From assembly GCF_018687715.1 (NCBI RefSeq), contig NC_056762.1, positions 16,835,864-16,899,863 of the forward strand: a stretch of DNA of 64,000 nucleotides, written 5' to 3'. Positions within the stretch are counted from its first letter, which is position 1. Every line of letters starts with the position of its first letter. Of the stretch, positions 46,846 to 60,035 are shown piece after piece. Source of the stretch: Carya illinoinensis. Lineage: Eukaryota; Streptophyta; Magnoliopsida; Fagales; Juglandaceae. The notes beneath the pieces are model-generated. The model was not told the origin of the DNA, ran no database searches, and worked only from the letters and a program-made list of their open reading frames with translations. A program made the translations under genes and the position numbers.

Positions 46846-49800
46846 TGTAACAGTCTACAAAAAATTCAACGGTGAAATTTCTATAGGTTTTAGGAACCTC
46901 GTGAAAATTTCGTAAGTTTTCACGAATCGAATAATCGCATAAGTTTTAATTTATCAGCATAGTCAATGTTATCACTTGCTATGGTGTCAGAATTGTGATT
47001 TTATTTATTAGATGTAGTTAGAACTGTCAGAATGTGTTATCATCTGCACCATTAGACTCAGTTGATTATTTCAGATTTTATAGCGTAATAATCCCATTTC
47101 CAGTTTTCGGAAGATACGCTCATGCAAAAATGTGTTTTTGTTTCTTTGAGAATCTTTGGAGTGGAATTTCGATAAATGAATTGCACTGTAGGTTTGTATG
47201 AATATTTAAAATTTTACAGTGCAAAGTTTATTTTTCACTTCCTGAAGTGAATAATAACTTCAATAGTAGCACCTGGCACAGTGTTTTCAAAATCATAGTG
47301 AAGAATGTCCAAACTAGGTTAGAGAAGTTTTATTAGGACAATTGGTAAGATCTTAACCACACTTGGTAAATAGTAATGGACACTTGGCACCATAAGGAAC
47401 CATGAGATAGATTGTGAAGAAATCAAGGTGTGAGATCATGTCACCTAAGTGAATCTCTAAATTGTTGAAATCCCAAAAGCTTGATTGAAACTGAAACCCT
47501 AAATGATTTCGTCAAACCCTAAAGTTGGCCTTCAAACTGATCCAATTTCTAGTATTATGTTTAATCACTTGATTAAATCACTTTCACATGCTATTAATTC
47601 ATCAAATCCTTGTTTCGATATTATTATCCAACCTTTTAAACTTTGAAAATTTGATTGGGTCATGAAAAAATGGATTTGGTTTTGATAGCATCCAAAACCC
47701 TAACCAAACCCCCTTTAAACCCCAAATTGAAGCCCACTTAGTTGAGACCTACCAAGACCCACGAATTTGGCCACCTTGGCTAAATTTCTTGAAGAAGTTT
47801 CATCCCCCACATGGAAGGCCATACCCTGCCCTTGGTTGCACCGAATAGTGCCTTGATGTGAATGAGAAATCCACCTCATCACCTTCCATATCTTGTAGTT
47901 GCAGCAGGCAGTCCATGCCCCTCACCATTCTTCACTTTATGTGATTTAAGCACCTCCAATCAAGGGTCATTCAAGCCCATATCTTCCCCTTCCAGAGGTC
48001 TAAAATCATCCAAGACACATTTCGTTCCCTTTCGTTAATTTTTCACCCCATTCTTAGAGAGAAACCCAAAAAGGCTCTCTCGAGCAAGATTCTGGGTCTT
48101 TTTGTGTGGCGATTTTTTACCCTTTGTAAGTATTGTCTCAAGATGACTCTTTGATAAAAGTTGTTCTTCTTTGTGTTTAGTTTCCGTGGATATCTTATCT
48201 GTCTCAATTAATGGTCATTTGTTCGGTAGGTCAAAAGTATTTTTAACCATGGAAATGTCATTTTGGGCATTAAACTAGAGATTATATTATGTTTTAGAGT
48301 TTTTGACCAAGCTAGTGGACATATCTTGATCAGAATGTTTTATGGAGTGTTGTTAGCAAGTGTTTATCAATGTTCATTGAGGTTTTGTTGCATGAATAAA
48401 GCTTTTGATGATAGATTTCCTTAGATCTAGAAACTTGAAAACTGGAAGTGGAAAAACAGTTTTTGTTTTGAGAAAGTTTGAATATTTCATTGTTTAATCT
48501 TACTCCAAAGGTTTTGATATATCTATGTGGTGATCCTCAACCTCTTATATACATGTTAGGATGTTAGTTTGAAAATATTTAGTATTAGTTTTAGAGATAT
48601 GATTTTTCTAAGCAAGAGAATTTTGGTTAGGTCTATGATTTTATTTTTTGAGTTAGATCCATGTTTTATTGATTTTTAGCGGTGTGATTTTAAGTTTGAT
48701 GGTTGGATCTTCTTTAGGACACAAATTTTAAACCATGTGATGTTTTAGTTTAAAGACCTCATCTTTTTAAGACATGGATCAAAAGATTGATCAAAGTTAG
48801 TTGAGAAAAATGTTTCCGTTTTTGGACTAAGTATAAAACCAAAAACTCCAATGTTGTTTTGTGACTTTTTTTTAATGATTTAAAACATGTTTGATCTTAA
48901 GATGATGTTATGAATATGTTAGAAGTAAGATTTAATTTTTTTGAATTCTTGGAGATGTTTTGATTAAGGTCAAAACTTGTGATTTAAGGGTTTGCTTTGT
49001 TGTTAAAAGGTTTGGGTCTTTTTACAAAAAATTTGGTATTGATGATTAGGTTTTTTTGAATGACTATTTTAAGTATGGTTTTAAACTTAGGATAGGAAGA
49101 TCTTTGTTGCAAAATTTTAGTTTAATCACGAGTTTTGAAGTGGGAAGAAATTACAACAAAATAAGAGAAATGACCAATGAATGTTTAGACCATAGTGAGT
49201 TCCTCATAGTTGTAAATTATTTTAAATTTTTCTGAGGTGATATTTGATTTTATGACAAAATTTACATGGGGAATGTAAAATTTGGTCATTTTTTGAGTTA
49301 GGATGTGAAACTCATAAGTTAGGGGTAAAATAGTAGTTTTTCACATGTAGAGGGTAAAATGGTAATTTTATCATAAGTTGTCTGTTTTACATATCTTTAA
49401 TTGTTAGTAGTTAAATTTTTAATTTTTAGAATATCCTCTTAGAGTTCCTCGTATTTCATACTTTATTCTCGTAAAACATGATGATTGAGGTAAGTTAGCT
49501 TTTAACTTACATCAATTAACTGTGTATATGTGATGTGTAAGGGAAGTACAGCTTATACTCGTATGTTGTTATATATTTCATTCCATGCCATGTCATTATA
49601 TGTTTATTTGTTATACGAATTATTTTGTCAAGAAATACTTATTTATTATGCAATATATTCCGTCACATGTTGCTATTTGTTGCAACCATGTCACATTACA
49701 TATGCCATCTCTTGCATGTTGCCATGTCAAGTAATATTCACTGTCACATGTTATGCTATGTTATGAAATATTATCTGTTATATTTATGTCTCAAAGTATG

Positions 49801-51259
49801 TTATGTCTGTCATCTTACGTTCATGTCACATTACACTACGTCAGAACTTCTGTCCTTTTGTATTCATGCCACGTCCCATCTTGAATACAGTTTGTGTATC
49901 TCTAGAATAATCATGTTAAGTTATTCATGTAAATCACGACCCAAAGTGCTAGGATAGGGTAATATCCTAGTGGAACTTGTTTGTTCACTTTGGAGTGTCT
50001 AAATAGGTATGGAATTTCCTGGGTTAATGACATACAGTCACCAGGTTGCGAATAGGCCCTAACTAGCTTGTCATTGCGCCAATCCCTAACACTGATGGAG
50101 TCATATTTTATTTTATGTGTATCCATAGCAATAGTAGCACAAACAATTCATGGGGCTGCAATAACTGTAAAGCATGAAGTATCGGGCCACAACAACTGTG
50201 GAGTATACATTACGCGAGACACAATAATTGTGACACGTAAAATACATAAGACCACAACAACTGTGGAGTATTTATTAATGCACACACAACTGGTGTAGAT
50301 ACCTATATTATGACGTGGTAATCGACAGGGAGGCACGGCTCAAGGGGACCAGTGTAGCATCTGCATGGTCACTTATTAATTAAGTCTATTGAATAAGAAT
50401 TCAAGTTCATGTATTTCACGTTCAAGTCATGTTTCATGTTATGTTATGTTTAAGTTTACATTCATGTCAAGTTTCAAGTACATGTTCATTTATGTCACGT
50501 CAAGCTAAGTTTCAATTTTAGTTCAAGTTATGTTAGCTTATACCATGTTATGTTAAGTCACATTATGCTTATTATTTTATGCTATGTTATGTCAAGAACG
50601 TTATGCTTATTATTTCATGCCATGTTATGTCAAGTTATGTTATGTTTACTATTGACATTGATTGTGCATTCATGTCTTTACTGCCATACATGCATCTTTA
50701 ACCTGTGCGGGAGTTTCTTGTTAACATACTGAAATTTATAATTAAATCTCAGTATGGTAGTCCCAACTATCATTCCTTCTGAATGGTAAACGATGTCTCA
50801 AGATTAGAGTAGGGAGCAAACACTGGCAGACTGGAGGAGGTTGACTAGATGCCACAGACATGATGCGGAGTTTACAGCTTCTATAGTTATGTTTTTAGAC
50901 AGTATTCTAGCCTTGTTAGTCAAGTTATACGAGTTACTCGATGAATTGGCTCAATAGTATATTTTGGTAATGTAAATATGAAGCCGGGTCATCCATGTTC
51001 AAAGACTCGTGATGTAATCGTGAATATTTATTTTATTAAGTATGCATGGATTACGCTTTAACTATTTGAGATGTTATAAGTTTGGTGTATAGTATTGCTA
51101 AAAAGAAAAGAATAATCTGCTACGAATATTGCATAATGCTATATGCATGTTAAGAACATTAAAAATTATATGTCATGAACTGGTGCAGGTAACCTTGCGT
51201 TGCATATCCCGATACTTCAGATATCCATCCGATCTCAAGCGGAATCTGGGGTCATCACA
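46846..51259 (+). repeat. Solo LTR, 4.4 kb, TSD CTTGA
   Basis: TGTAACAGTC..GGGGTCATCACA with CTTGA at 46841-46845 and 51260-51264, exact. Insertion splits a tandem repeat whose intact copy confirms the empty site. It is very long for an LTR and AT-rich. It includes ATGTTATG-type repeats (50400-50650), CCACAACAACTGTGG foldback repeats (50190-50270) and a hairpin module. Its right 2.6 kb is similar, inverted, to 55164-58153, so both are one family. Confidence 0.85.
49934..49970 (+). promoter_or_regulatory. LTR hairpin module, copy 3
   Basis: TCACGACCC then CTAGGAT..ATCCTAG (49949-49970), 7-bp perfect stem. Confidence 0.55.
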
Positions 51260-51560
51260 CTTGAAGCTTTCCTTCCAAGTACTCAGCTATTGCTCCCTTT
51301 CTTTCACTCATTTTGGAACTTCTTTCTATCTCACTAGATTCTTTTGCATGTAGCGAGCATGTGTACCCTTTAGTTTCTCATATCAATTCTCATGGCATCA
51401 CAAATTCATGCTTAGCATGTTCATTCATCACTTCATCAAACATTGAGATAGAATACTTACCCCTTGAAGCCTTCTTTCCAAGTACTTGGCTATAGCTCTC
51501 TGTCTTTCACTTTTTTTGGACTTGTCTCTATATCACTCAAATTCTTTTGCATGTAGTGTG

Positions 51561-53690
51561 AGGTGAAGTAAGGCATGAGGGGTGCTATTTATAGGCTTCA
51601 TTTGAAGAAGAAGATCATTCAAGAAGCAACTCACGCCATAGGTTACTCGACATCTTACCCCTAATCTTACCATACGTTCCTTCTTTGTTTTCTTATGTGC
51701 AGTTATGGAATCTTATATCTCCCCTAAGATGAAATCATTTATGACTTTGTGGGGCATGGGGTGCTAGAAATTTCAGAAGTTGAACAAGTTCCTATGAACT
51801 TGGTTTGATCATGATTGGATCCTTTCTCTTCTTTAAAACCATTGCCTAAAACCACTAGTTTTCCTTAGCTAGTTTGTTTCTTTGGCCCTAGTAGGTACAT
51901 TATCGATTCCTTTCTTGTGTAAGAAAGAGATGAAAGTGAGGGAAATATGTCTTCATGGTGGAAGAGGTGGAAGAGAGGTAAGGGTGTTGGTGATAGCCGA
52001 GAAGAGACATTTGGCTTCTTCCAATCCTTCATTCAATTTCCTTCAAACTTTTGGAGTCAATCAAAGGATTAGTGTCAAGTGATGGCTGAGTGCCATGACT
52101 CTTCAATCTTTGCTTTGGAATCAAGTGGATGGCGTGGGAATAGGAGGTGGTTTGTAAGCATGTTCATCATGGTGCTCGGCTAGATGCTAGGGGCTATAGT
52201 CCCTCTTTGTATGTGCTTTAGAGATGCAACCTATGTCTTCATTTCATATTTCATTCTGCCCTTCAATTTCTTCAATTAGGGCTATTCACTTTTGGAAATC
52301 TTCTTTCAAACCTTGTCTCAAACAGATGACCTTACTGTAGGAGTAACCGATTGCATTCATTGATGCTTGGAGTGGGGTGCAAGGGTTTGAAATGTTGCTA
52401 GGGAACTTGACATGAGTTGGCACTTCTTCCTATCTTGAGATAACGTGTAAGGAGTCTAATTTGAGAGGATGGAGTTTTGGTGGCAAGTGGAAGAAAGCAA
52501 AAATCAAATTTGATGCTAAGGGTGTCAATCAGCCGAGATAGGGTCTTTTGGCTTCCTTTGTCTTTTCTTCTTCCATCTCTTGTCCAAATAGGCTTTGTGG
52601 GGTCAAAGGGAGATCTTATCACTTGGGGTCTATTGTTCTTTTTGCTTGGAGACAAAGCAGATAGACTAAAGCGGTGCTGCCCTTGTTTATTTTGGAATGT
52701 GTAAGAGGTGTTGGTGTCCAGTTTGAACTCTAGTGACTTATACCTCATTTGAATGTGTAAGAGTGTGTCACCCACTGTCCTATTTTCATGGTTCAAGTTT
52801 CCAAATTTATTCAGGTGGTGGGGCTAAGCTTATTGCATAAAATCTCATTCGAATTAGACAAAGCACTTGGTGGCATGTATTGGAGATATTCGGTTTGTAC
52901 GTGTTGATGGCTTCTTGTGAAGTACACGGCTTGGACATGTCTGCTATGACCATGACATGTACTAATACTTAGTCTTATCTTAGGTTAACTAATGTTTAAT
53001 CTAATCAAAAGGGGCCAAGAGTAGTTGTTTAGAAAATTTTCCTTAAAGGGTCTAGTGGCTGATTGTATCCTATGCTAGTTGACTTGATCCTTGTCTTGCT
53101 TTCGTTACTATAAATTCTGAAATTGTCCTTTAAATTTTTGAAGTGTGGGACTAGGCAGCCAACTAGTCCCTTAGGTGCCACCTAGAAGAATTGGAAGGCA
53201 TAGGATGTTGAATTCCTAAGGTTAAGGTTGTGGTGCAAGTTTCCTAAACTTGGGTTTCAATTTGGGCAACTTTGGCCCCAAGTTTTGTGTGTTGGGGTAG
53301 GCCTGGTTTTGGGCTTTCCTTATTGGGCCATTGGCCCATTTTTTGGGCCTAGTTTTGGGCCTCAATTTGAGCTTTTGGGTCCATTAGGTTGGACATAGCT
53401 TTGTGGACTTCAAATTGGGCCTTGGCCCAATTAGATTTAGGCCTAATCTTGGGCTTCCTGTTGGGCTTTGGGTCTCTCCAAGTTTGGGCCTAATCTTGGG
53501 CTTCTTATTGGGCTCTTGGCCCATTCATATTTAGGCCTAAATTTTTGGGCTTTACTTTGGGCCTTTTCAAGGCTTTTTAGAGTTAGGTTCATCTTTTAAT
53601 GCTTAAGCCCACTTCCCTTCTAGCTAAGATCGGCAAGATGTTATGGCTTTATCCTTAAGCCCAACAAGATAGTACTTCTTTTAATATGGT
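51561..53690. other. Non-coding continuation of the minus-strand LTR
   Basis: No gene. TTGGGCCT/GGGCTT words recur at 53270-53560, typical of the U3 of these long LTRs on the other strand. Short frames lack domains. Confidence 0.5.
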
Positions 53691-53733
53691 CAAAGCTCCC
53701 TTATCCTTACGGTTTTGGTGGGGGTGTTACAAG

Positions 53734-55163
53734 GAGTTAGAAAGGAGATACAATTTTTAGGGTTTGAGGGGGTGTATGGGATGGGCTTTGTGTCTTGGGG
53801 AGATTTAGTTTGGGCCCTAGGCCTGGTTATTACATTCTCCACCACTTACTAAAATTTTGTCCTTGAAATTTCATCCCCATGACTATAACTAATCTCCAAG
53901 AACTTATGGAGTCAATAATCTCTACCTCCACTCCATAGGTTGTTCCATTTTGACCATATCCTTTAATAGCACATCACATCTAAAGTGCAAAAGTAGCCAT
54001 ATAGTCCAAAATCTCTAATTCCATAAATACATGTTCTACAAGACCTATGGATCCTAATGACCATTATCCCGTAATTTAGATTATGCTCTCCACTATTGAT
54101 GCCCAAGCTTCAATTTTTAGCCTCTATTGCACTCACCTTGGTCACCTGCCAGTCTCTTCAAGCCATTGATAATCATAAATTTGCACTGCAAGATGAGCTA
54201 CCTACCATGAATTACACAGTCACAAATTTTAGTTCCTAAATGATCTCAAGTCACAACTAATTCCTCAAGATCCACCCAAAATTTACTTTAAACATATCAT
54301 ATTACTAAGTACAGCACTTATGTTATGCACTCTAATAACTTCACTGAAGTGCCTAAAGTTAAAAGATTTTATAAACATCAAGTCTAATTTAGCTCCACAC
54401 CGTATGTGAAAAACTTTTACAACACTTTGACACTAAGAGGGGTGCTAAAAGAGCCTACCGATGACATCCACACCTTTGTTTCCTTTGGATTGATTAGCTC
54501 AGACACCCATACACTAAGTCAAGCTCAACGGATAAGGTTGAGTAGTCAGAATGGAGTGGTGGAAAATCGAAAATAAATGGTGAAAGTTCAAATTTTCTTG
54601 TGTGCTTGCCATTGGTAAAGGTGTGCTCCACGAAGTGACTAAGAAAGAATTTGATTTGCAATGGAAATGGAGATGTCACAATGAAGTATATAGGAAAAAC
54701 AATTTTATTTTATCTTTTTCCCTTAAAGTCCAACTCTAAAATTTTTTGTTTTTCTAAAAATGGTGTTTCTCCTTTATATCAAATTCCTAAAAGGTTTCCC
54801 TTAGCCCATGCCATTTACACCATTTTCTCAAAGGTAATTTTATTATTTACACCTCACATTAACCCTCCTAGTTTAGTTCTAGCATTGGACGAATTGGCTC
54901 CAAGAAACGAAGCCAAGAAATGCAACTAATTCCATTACAAGTCTAGTTGAAACCAAACAAAGAGGCCTTGGGTTTCAATTGAATTTTCTACTCTTGGTTG
55001 AGTGTGATAACCCGATATGGCGAAGCATGAGCCATAGTTTATTTTTAGCCTTAGTAATTGAGGGCCCAAGTGATTTAAGGGAAGCAGAGGCCTTAGAAGA
55101 TTAATTGTGAATTTTAGCCCCAAAAAGCCTTAGTGTAATTCTGCCCATAAGGAAAACCCAAGT
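53734..55163 (-). other. Degraded gypsy 3' region and start of another LTR
   Basis: On the minus strand, AGTAAGTGGTGGAGA (about 53849-53835) followed by TGTAATAACC (from 53834) looks like a polypurine tract and LTR start. AAATTTCAAGGACAAAATTTT upstream of it is the motif usual before gypsy tracts. 53860-55000 has no coding sequence. A plus-strand LTR-like start TGTGATAACCCG is at 55003. Confidence 0.45.
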
Positions 55164-55789
55164 TATGACGCCTTCAAATTCTGTTTGGGATCGGACGGAC
55201 ATCCGAAGTGTCAGGACATGCAACACAAGGTTACTTGCCCCCGTTCATAACATATAAGATGTAATGTTCCTAACATGCATACAACATTATGCAATATTCG
55301 CAGCGGATAATATTTTTTTTGAGCAATACTATGCACCAAACTTATAATATCCCAAATAGTTAAATCGTAATCTAAGCATACTTAACAAAAATAAACATCC
55401 ATGAGTCTCAAAAGACTGTAATATAAAAAATATAAGAGGTCAGACTCCATATTAGATTACCAAAATACACTATTGAGGAAGTTCGTCGAGTAACTCATGT
55501 AACTCGACTAACAAGGCCAGAATACTCACAAAAAACTACCTATGGAACTTGTAAGCTCTACGTCGTGTCTGCGGCGTCTAGTCAACCTCTTCCAGTCTAC
55601 CAGTGTCTGCTCTCTGCTTTGATCCTGACATGTAGCCTACCATTCGGGGGGAATGGTAGTTGAGACTACTACGGTGAGATTTGAATACAAATCTCAGTAA
55701 GTTAACAGGAAACTCCCACACAGGTTAAAAATACATGCATGGAAGTAAAAGCATGAATGCATAATTAAAGTCGTAAGTAAGTATAACAT

Positions 55790-56350
55790 AATTTGATATA
55801 TAGCATAGCATAACTGATATAACCTGAACTGAAACATGAACCGAACTTGACTTAACATGACATGAACTTGTACTTAAAACATAACATGGACTAGCAACAT
55901 AACAAGAACGTAAACTTGAAACATAACATGGACTTGAAACATAGCATGAACGTGAACATACATAACATAAACATGAACTTGAACTTAACATAAACCTGAG
56001 CATAACATGACATAAACGCGAACTTGAGATATAATGTGAGCATGGACGTAACATAATATGGACTGAACTTGAACATAACATGACATAAACGTGAACTTGA
56101 AACATAACGTGAACATGAACATAACATAACATGAACATGAGCTTGAGCATAACATAAACATAAACATAAAATGATATGAACATGAACTTGAAACTTAACG
56201 TGAATATGAACATAACATAACACGAACATGAGCTTGAATATAACATAAACATGATATGAACATGAACTTGAAACTTAACGTGAACATGGACATAACATAA
56301 CTTGAACGTGAACATGGACATAACATAACTTGAACGTGAACTTGAACATA
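55790..56350 (-). repeat. Irregular AACATAACATGAACTTGA tandem repeats
   Basis: More than twenty imperfect units of roughly 20-30 bp. A shorter, plus-strand version is at 50400-50650. Long frames rich in Cys-Tyr-Val across it are repeat artefacts. Confidence 0.85.
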
Positions 56351-56351
56351 A

Positions 56352-56520
56352 CATAACAGCAGATTTTACTCCTTCATCGTAGTACTCGATAGCGCATAGC
56401 CTTGACCACAGTACCAAGCAGCGCGTATCATCCTTCTGTAGTACGGTAGATTATACTCCTTCACCATAGTACTCGGCAACGCATAGCCTTGACCACAGTA
56501 CTAGGCAACGCGTATTGTTC
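56352..56520. repeat. Tandem duplication, about 90 bp unit
   Basis: GCAGATTTTACTCCTTCATCG..CGCGTAT is repeated as GTAGATTATACTCCTTCACC..CGCGTAT, including GCATAGCCTTGACCACAGTAC in both. Confidence 0.8.
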
Positions 56521-56973
56521 TTGACCGTAACATATTGCTTATTCTTAACTTCATGACATAAACTTGGAATCTTGTTAAATAGACTTAATTAATAACGTGA
56601 CCATACGGATGCTACACGGATCCTCTTGAGCCGTGTGTCCCTGCCGATTACCGAATCACAACACAGGTATCTACACTAGCTGTGAGTGCGTTAATACGCA
56701 CTCCACAGTTATTGTGGCCCTATGAATTCTACGTGTCACAATTGTTGTGTCTCACGTAGTGTATGCTCTACAGTTGTTGTGGCCCCATGAATTGTTTGTG
56801 CCACACTTGCTGTAAACACACGTAAAAATAAAATATGGCACCATCGGCATTAGTGTATGGTGCGCTCCGGTGACCAGCTAATTAGGCCCCATTCGCAACC
56901 TGTTGACTGTACTTCATCAACCTAAGGAATTTCACACCTATTTAGACACTCCAACATGAAAAAATAAGTTCCA

Positions 56974-56995
56974 CTAGGATATTACCCCATCCTAG
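56974..56995 (-). promoter_or_regulatory. LTR hairpin module, copy 4
   Basis: CTAGGAT..ATCCTAG, 7-bp perfect stem, followed by GGGTCGTGA (inverse of TCACGACCC). Confidence 0.55.
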
Positions 56996-58799
56996 CACTT
57001 AGGGTCGTGATTGACATGAATAACTTAACATAAACGTGATCTGAAACTTGACTTAACATAAACTTGATCTGACTTCTTTACCTAACATGACATACTTGTA
57101 ATTGTGAATATTACATGATATGACATACATGTAACATGTGGCATACTTAACATGCCATACTTATAACATATAGCAATACGTGACAGAATAAATTATGTAA
57201 TAAATAAATATTCGTGACAGAATAAATCATGCATAACAGATAAACATGTAATGACGTGGCATGGCATGGCATATATGATAACATACATACATAAATTATA
57301 GTTCCCTTACCCATCATACATACACAGTAAACTATAGTAAGTTAGAAGCTAACTTACCTCAATCGTCACGTTCTATAAGAATAAAGTGCGAAATACGAGA
57401 AACTATAAGAGGGTATTCTAAAAGTTAAAAATTTAATTACTAACAATTAGAAATGTGTAAAAGAGACAAATTAGAGTAAAATTACCATTTTACCCTCTAC
57501 ATGTGAGAAAATGACCATTTTACCCCAAACGTAAGGATTTCACATCCTAACTCCAAAAATTTCTAAAATTTACATTCCTCGTGTAAATTTTGTCCTGAAC
57601 TCAAATATTAACTCAGAAAAATTTAAAACAAATCACAACTATGGAAAACATGCTATAGCCGAAACACCTTAAGCCATTTCTTTTGATTTTTGTTGCAATT
57701 CTTTACAACTTCAAAACTCATGCTTAAACCAAAATTTTGCAACAAACATCTTCCTATCCTCAGTTTAAAACCATACTTAAAATATCCATTTAGAAAAAGC
57801 TAATAATCAACACCAAACTTTTTTGTAAAAAGATCTAAACACTTGAATCACAAGTTTTGACCCTAAATCAAAACATCTCAAAAAATTTCAAAAAAAAAAA
57901 AAAAAATCTTACTTCTAACATTTTCATAACATCATCATAAGATCAACCATGCTTTAAATCATCAAACTAAAGTCACCAAAATCACAAAATAACACTTGGA
58001 GTTTTTGGTTTTACACTTAGTCCAAAAACAGAAACTTTTCCCTCAACTAGCTTTGATAAATCTCTTGATCAATAGCTTAAGAAGGTGAGATCTTTGAAAT
58101 AAAGCATCACATGGTTTTAAAATGTGTCCTAAAGAAGATCCAACCATAAAATTTGTTGCCCAGATGACTAACACAAAAGGGGTGGTGAATTGAGTTATAT
58201 TAAAAAAATAACAATTATAAATCAAATATATAATATAAAATATAAACAAAATATGAAATAACAATAAATATAAAGAGTAAGGATAAGAGAGAAGCAAACT
58301 CAGTATGTTAATGAGGTTCGGCCCCACTGCCTACGTCCTCGCCTCAAGCTACCCCTTGAGGATTCCCAAATTCACTATTCAACCTCCTTCAGGTGGAAAT
58401 AGAAATCTATTACACCTTTGAACAACACCGCTACAAAGGATTGGTGTAGAACACCCTCTACACTTGCAATCACCTTACACGTAGTGATTTAACTATTTCC
58501 CGTGTAGAATACTTTCTACACGCACAAGGGTTATACATACCCTTTTTCTAATACAAAAGCTGATAGTGGGTAGGTTATCAGAAAACGTTCCTCAATGAGT
58601 GAAATAAGAACAATACAACGCAAACTATATCTCTCAAAATGAACAAGGATTAAGGCTCAATGCTTAGAGAAGAGAGAATGAAAGCTTTGAATGAATATTG
58701 TATGCTCTAGATGTTGTGAATGTGAAGCTCTCAAATGATCTATTTATAGGCATATGAGACTTCATATTCAAATTTAAAAAGATTCACATGTCAAAAACA

Positions 58800-59040
58800 A
58801 TATCATTCACTTTTTCAAAAAAATCAAACCTAATCTTTTACTTTTGGCATATGACAAAAGGAGCACACTTTCCTTTTCAAAAAATTCAAATTTAATCTTT
58901 TACTTTTTGCATATGACAAAAGGAGTACACTATCTTTTTCAAAAAATTCAAACCTAATCTTTTATTTTTTGTATATGACAAAAGGAGTACACTTTAATTT
59001 CCAAAAAATTCAAACAAAATCATCTACCTTTTGTATAAGT
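58800..59040. repeat. 62-bp minisatellite in the copia LTR, about four copies
   Basis: ATATGACAAAAGGAG recurs with GAC at 58853, 58915 and 58977; the unit includes TTCAAAAAATTCAAA and TAATCTTTTA. Confidence 0.9.
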
Positions 59041-59084
59041 CTAAAAAAGTATCAATCCCTTTTGAAAATATTCAAATAAAACAT

Positions 59085-59265
59085 GCACATGTGAAAGATG
59101 ACAATCAATCATGTTTAATATTTTCAAAGTTCAACCCTTTAATCAAGGCATGCACATGTAAAAGATGACAATCAATCATTTTTAATATTTTCAAAGTTCA
59201 ACCCTTTAATCAAGGCATGCACATGTAAAAGATGACAATCAATCATCTTTCAAAATTTTCAAATT
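59085..59265. repeat. 67-bp minisatellite in the copia LTR, 2.7 copies
   Basis: GCACATGT at 59085, 59152 and 59219, with AAAGATGACAATCAATCAT in each. Confidence 0.95.
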
Positions 59266-59558
59266 TAATTTTCAAAAATATTCATGCACATGTGGAAAAT
59301 GTATTTTAATATTTTATGATAAAATATTAATTTTGAGCATTAATCCTAATTTTGAATTTTAAGAGATTTACAACGTTACTCTATAACTTTAATGTGAACT
59401 TGTTTCCTTCTTGCTCATGCTTGGTTCTTTGATGTGCTTGACTCCATTGTGTGGACAACTTGAGCTTGAAACTCCTTTATTCTTTGAATTCATTTGTTAT
59501 CATCAAAATCCATGTGTAGATTTATAATCACATGAAACTTGAAACCTTGGGTTCAACA

Positions 59559-59580
59559 ATCTCTCCCTTTTTGATGATGA
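59559..59580 (-). promoter_or_regulatory. Copia polypurine tract
   Basis: Minus strand GTCATCATCAAAAAGGGAG followed by AGAT at the LTR edge, the form seen next to SIRE-type LTRs. A second similar CCCCCTTTTGGCATCAT stretch is at 59731-59747. Confidence 0.7.
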
Positions 59581-59948
59581 CAAATACTTGATAGAACTTG
59601 AAACCTGTATTAATACTTAAGCTCCCCCTGAAAATATGCGTTAGTTTTTCAAGCAAAAGTATAAATATAATTCCAAGCATTTATAACAAGTTTAACAATT
59701 TAAACAATGTTAATGCTCTAGTCTAAAACTTATCCCCCTTTTGGCATCATTAAAAAGGATCGGCAGTAAGTAAATGGACTAAAGAAAACGATGCGTTTAA
59801 TAGTCACTGTAAATAGTTGAAAAAGGAGCCGTCTGTGACCCGACAAATGCTGCAAATCTCGAGGCCTAACTCTATGAATTTAGTGCGGCTGGAGATTTAA
59901 ACAATCGCCTGATGTTGTTGACAAATGTGACTGAAGGCTCCGAGTTTC

Positions 59949-59958
59949 TATAAAAAAA
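59949..59958 (+). promoter_or_regulatory. TATA box of antisense frame A
   Basis: TATAAAAAAA 87 bases upstream of an ATGGCT start. Spacing is normal for a plant promoter. Confidence 0.5.
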
Positions 59959-60035
59959 ATGATCGTTTTCATCTATCGAATGCCAAAAAAATACATCGCT
60001 TCTTGACCTGAGTTTTGTTTTTCCACAACGATAGA

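Larger units (their letters stand above)
44948..53733 (-). repeat. Decayed long LTR, minus strand, split by a solo LTR
   Basis: Minus-strand start TGTAACACCCCCACC at 53733, with R/U5-like text around 45400-45300 (TCTCAGTAAGTTAAC, GGAATGGTAGTT) shared with the inverted LTR at 55640-55710. A hairpin module lies at 45868-45889. The left end is not found and is probably cut by the 41957-44947 insertion. No coding sequence. Confidence 0.45.
55164..58153 (-). repeat. Long LTR, minus strand, truncated by the copia insertion
   Basis: Left end TATGACGCC (decayed TGTGACG, reverse complement of an LTR end). Inverted relative of 48694-51259, including the GATCGGA..ATCC patch, CCATTC..GGTAGT motif and hairpin module. 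The right part presumably resumes beyond the window after the copia element. TSD not checkable. Confidence 0.7.
58154..59558 (-). repeat. 3' LTR of the copia element (1405 bp)
   Basis: Reads TGTTGAACCCAAGG..GGGCAACA on the minus strand. The partner LTR is outside the window, so ends are inferred from the polypurine tract and TG..CA rule. It contains two minisatellites. Confidence 0.8.

Noticed and set aside
50068..50298. Small plus-strand frame in the solo LTR
   Set aside because: Derives from foldback repeats (CCACAACAACTGTGG); the inverted relative does not keep it as a clean frame.
55725..56417. 230-residue minus-strand frame rich in Cys, Tyr, Val
   Set aside because: Translation of the AACATAAC tandem array in an LTR.
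58800..59265. CRISPR-like regular repeats
   Set aside because: Direct tandem minisatellites without unique spacers, inside a plant LTR.
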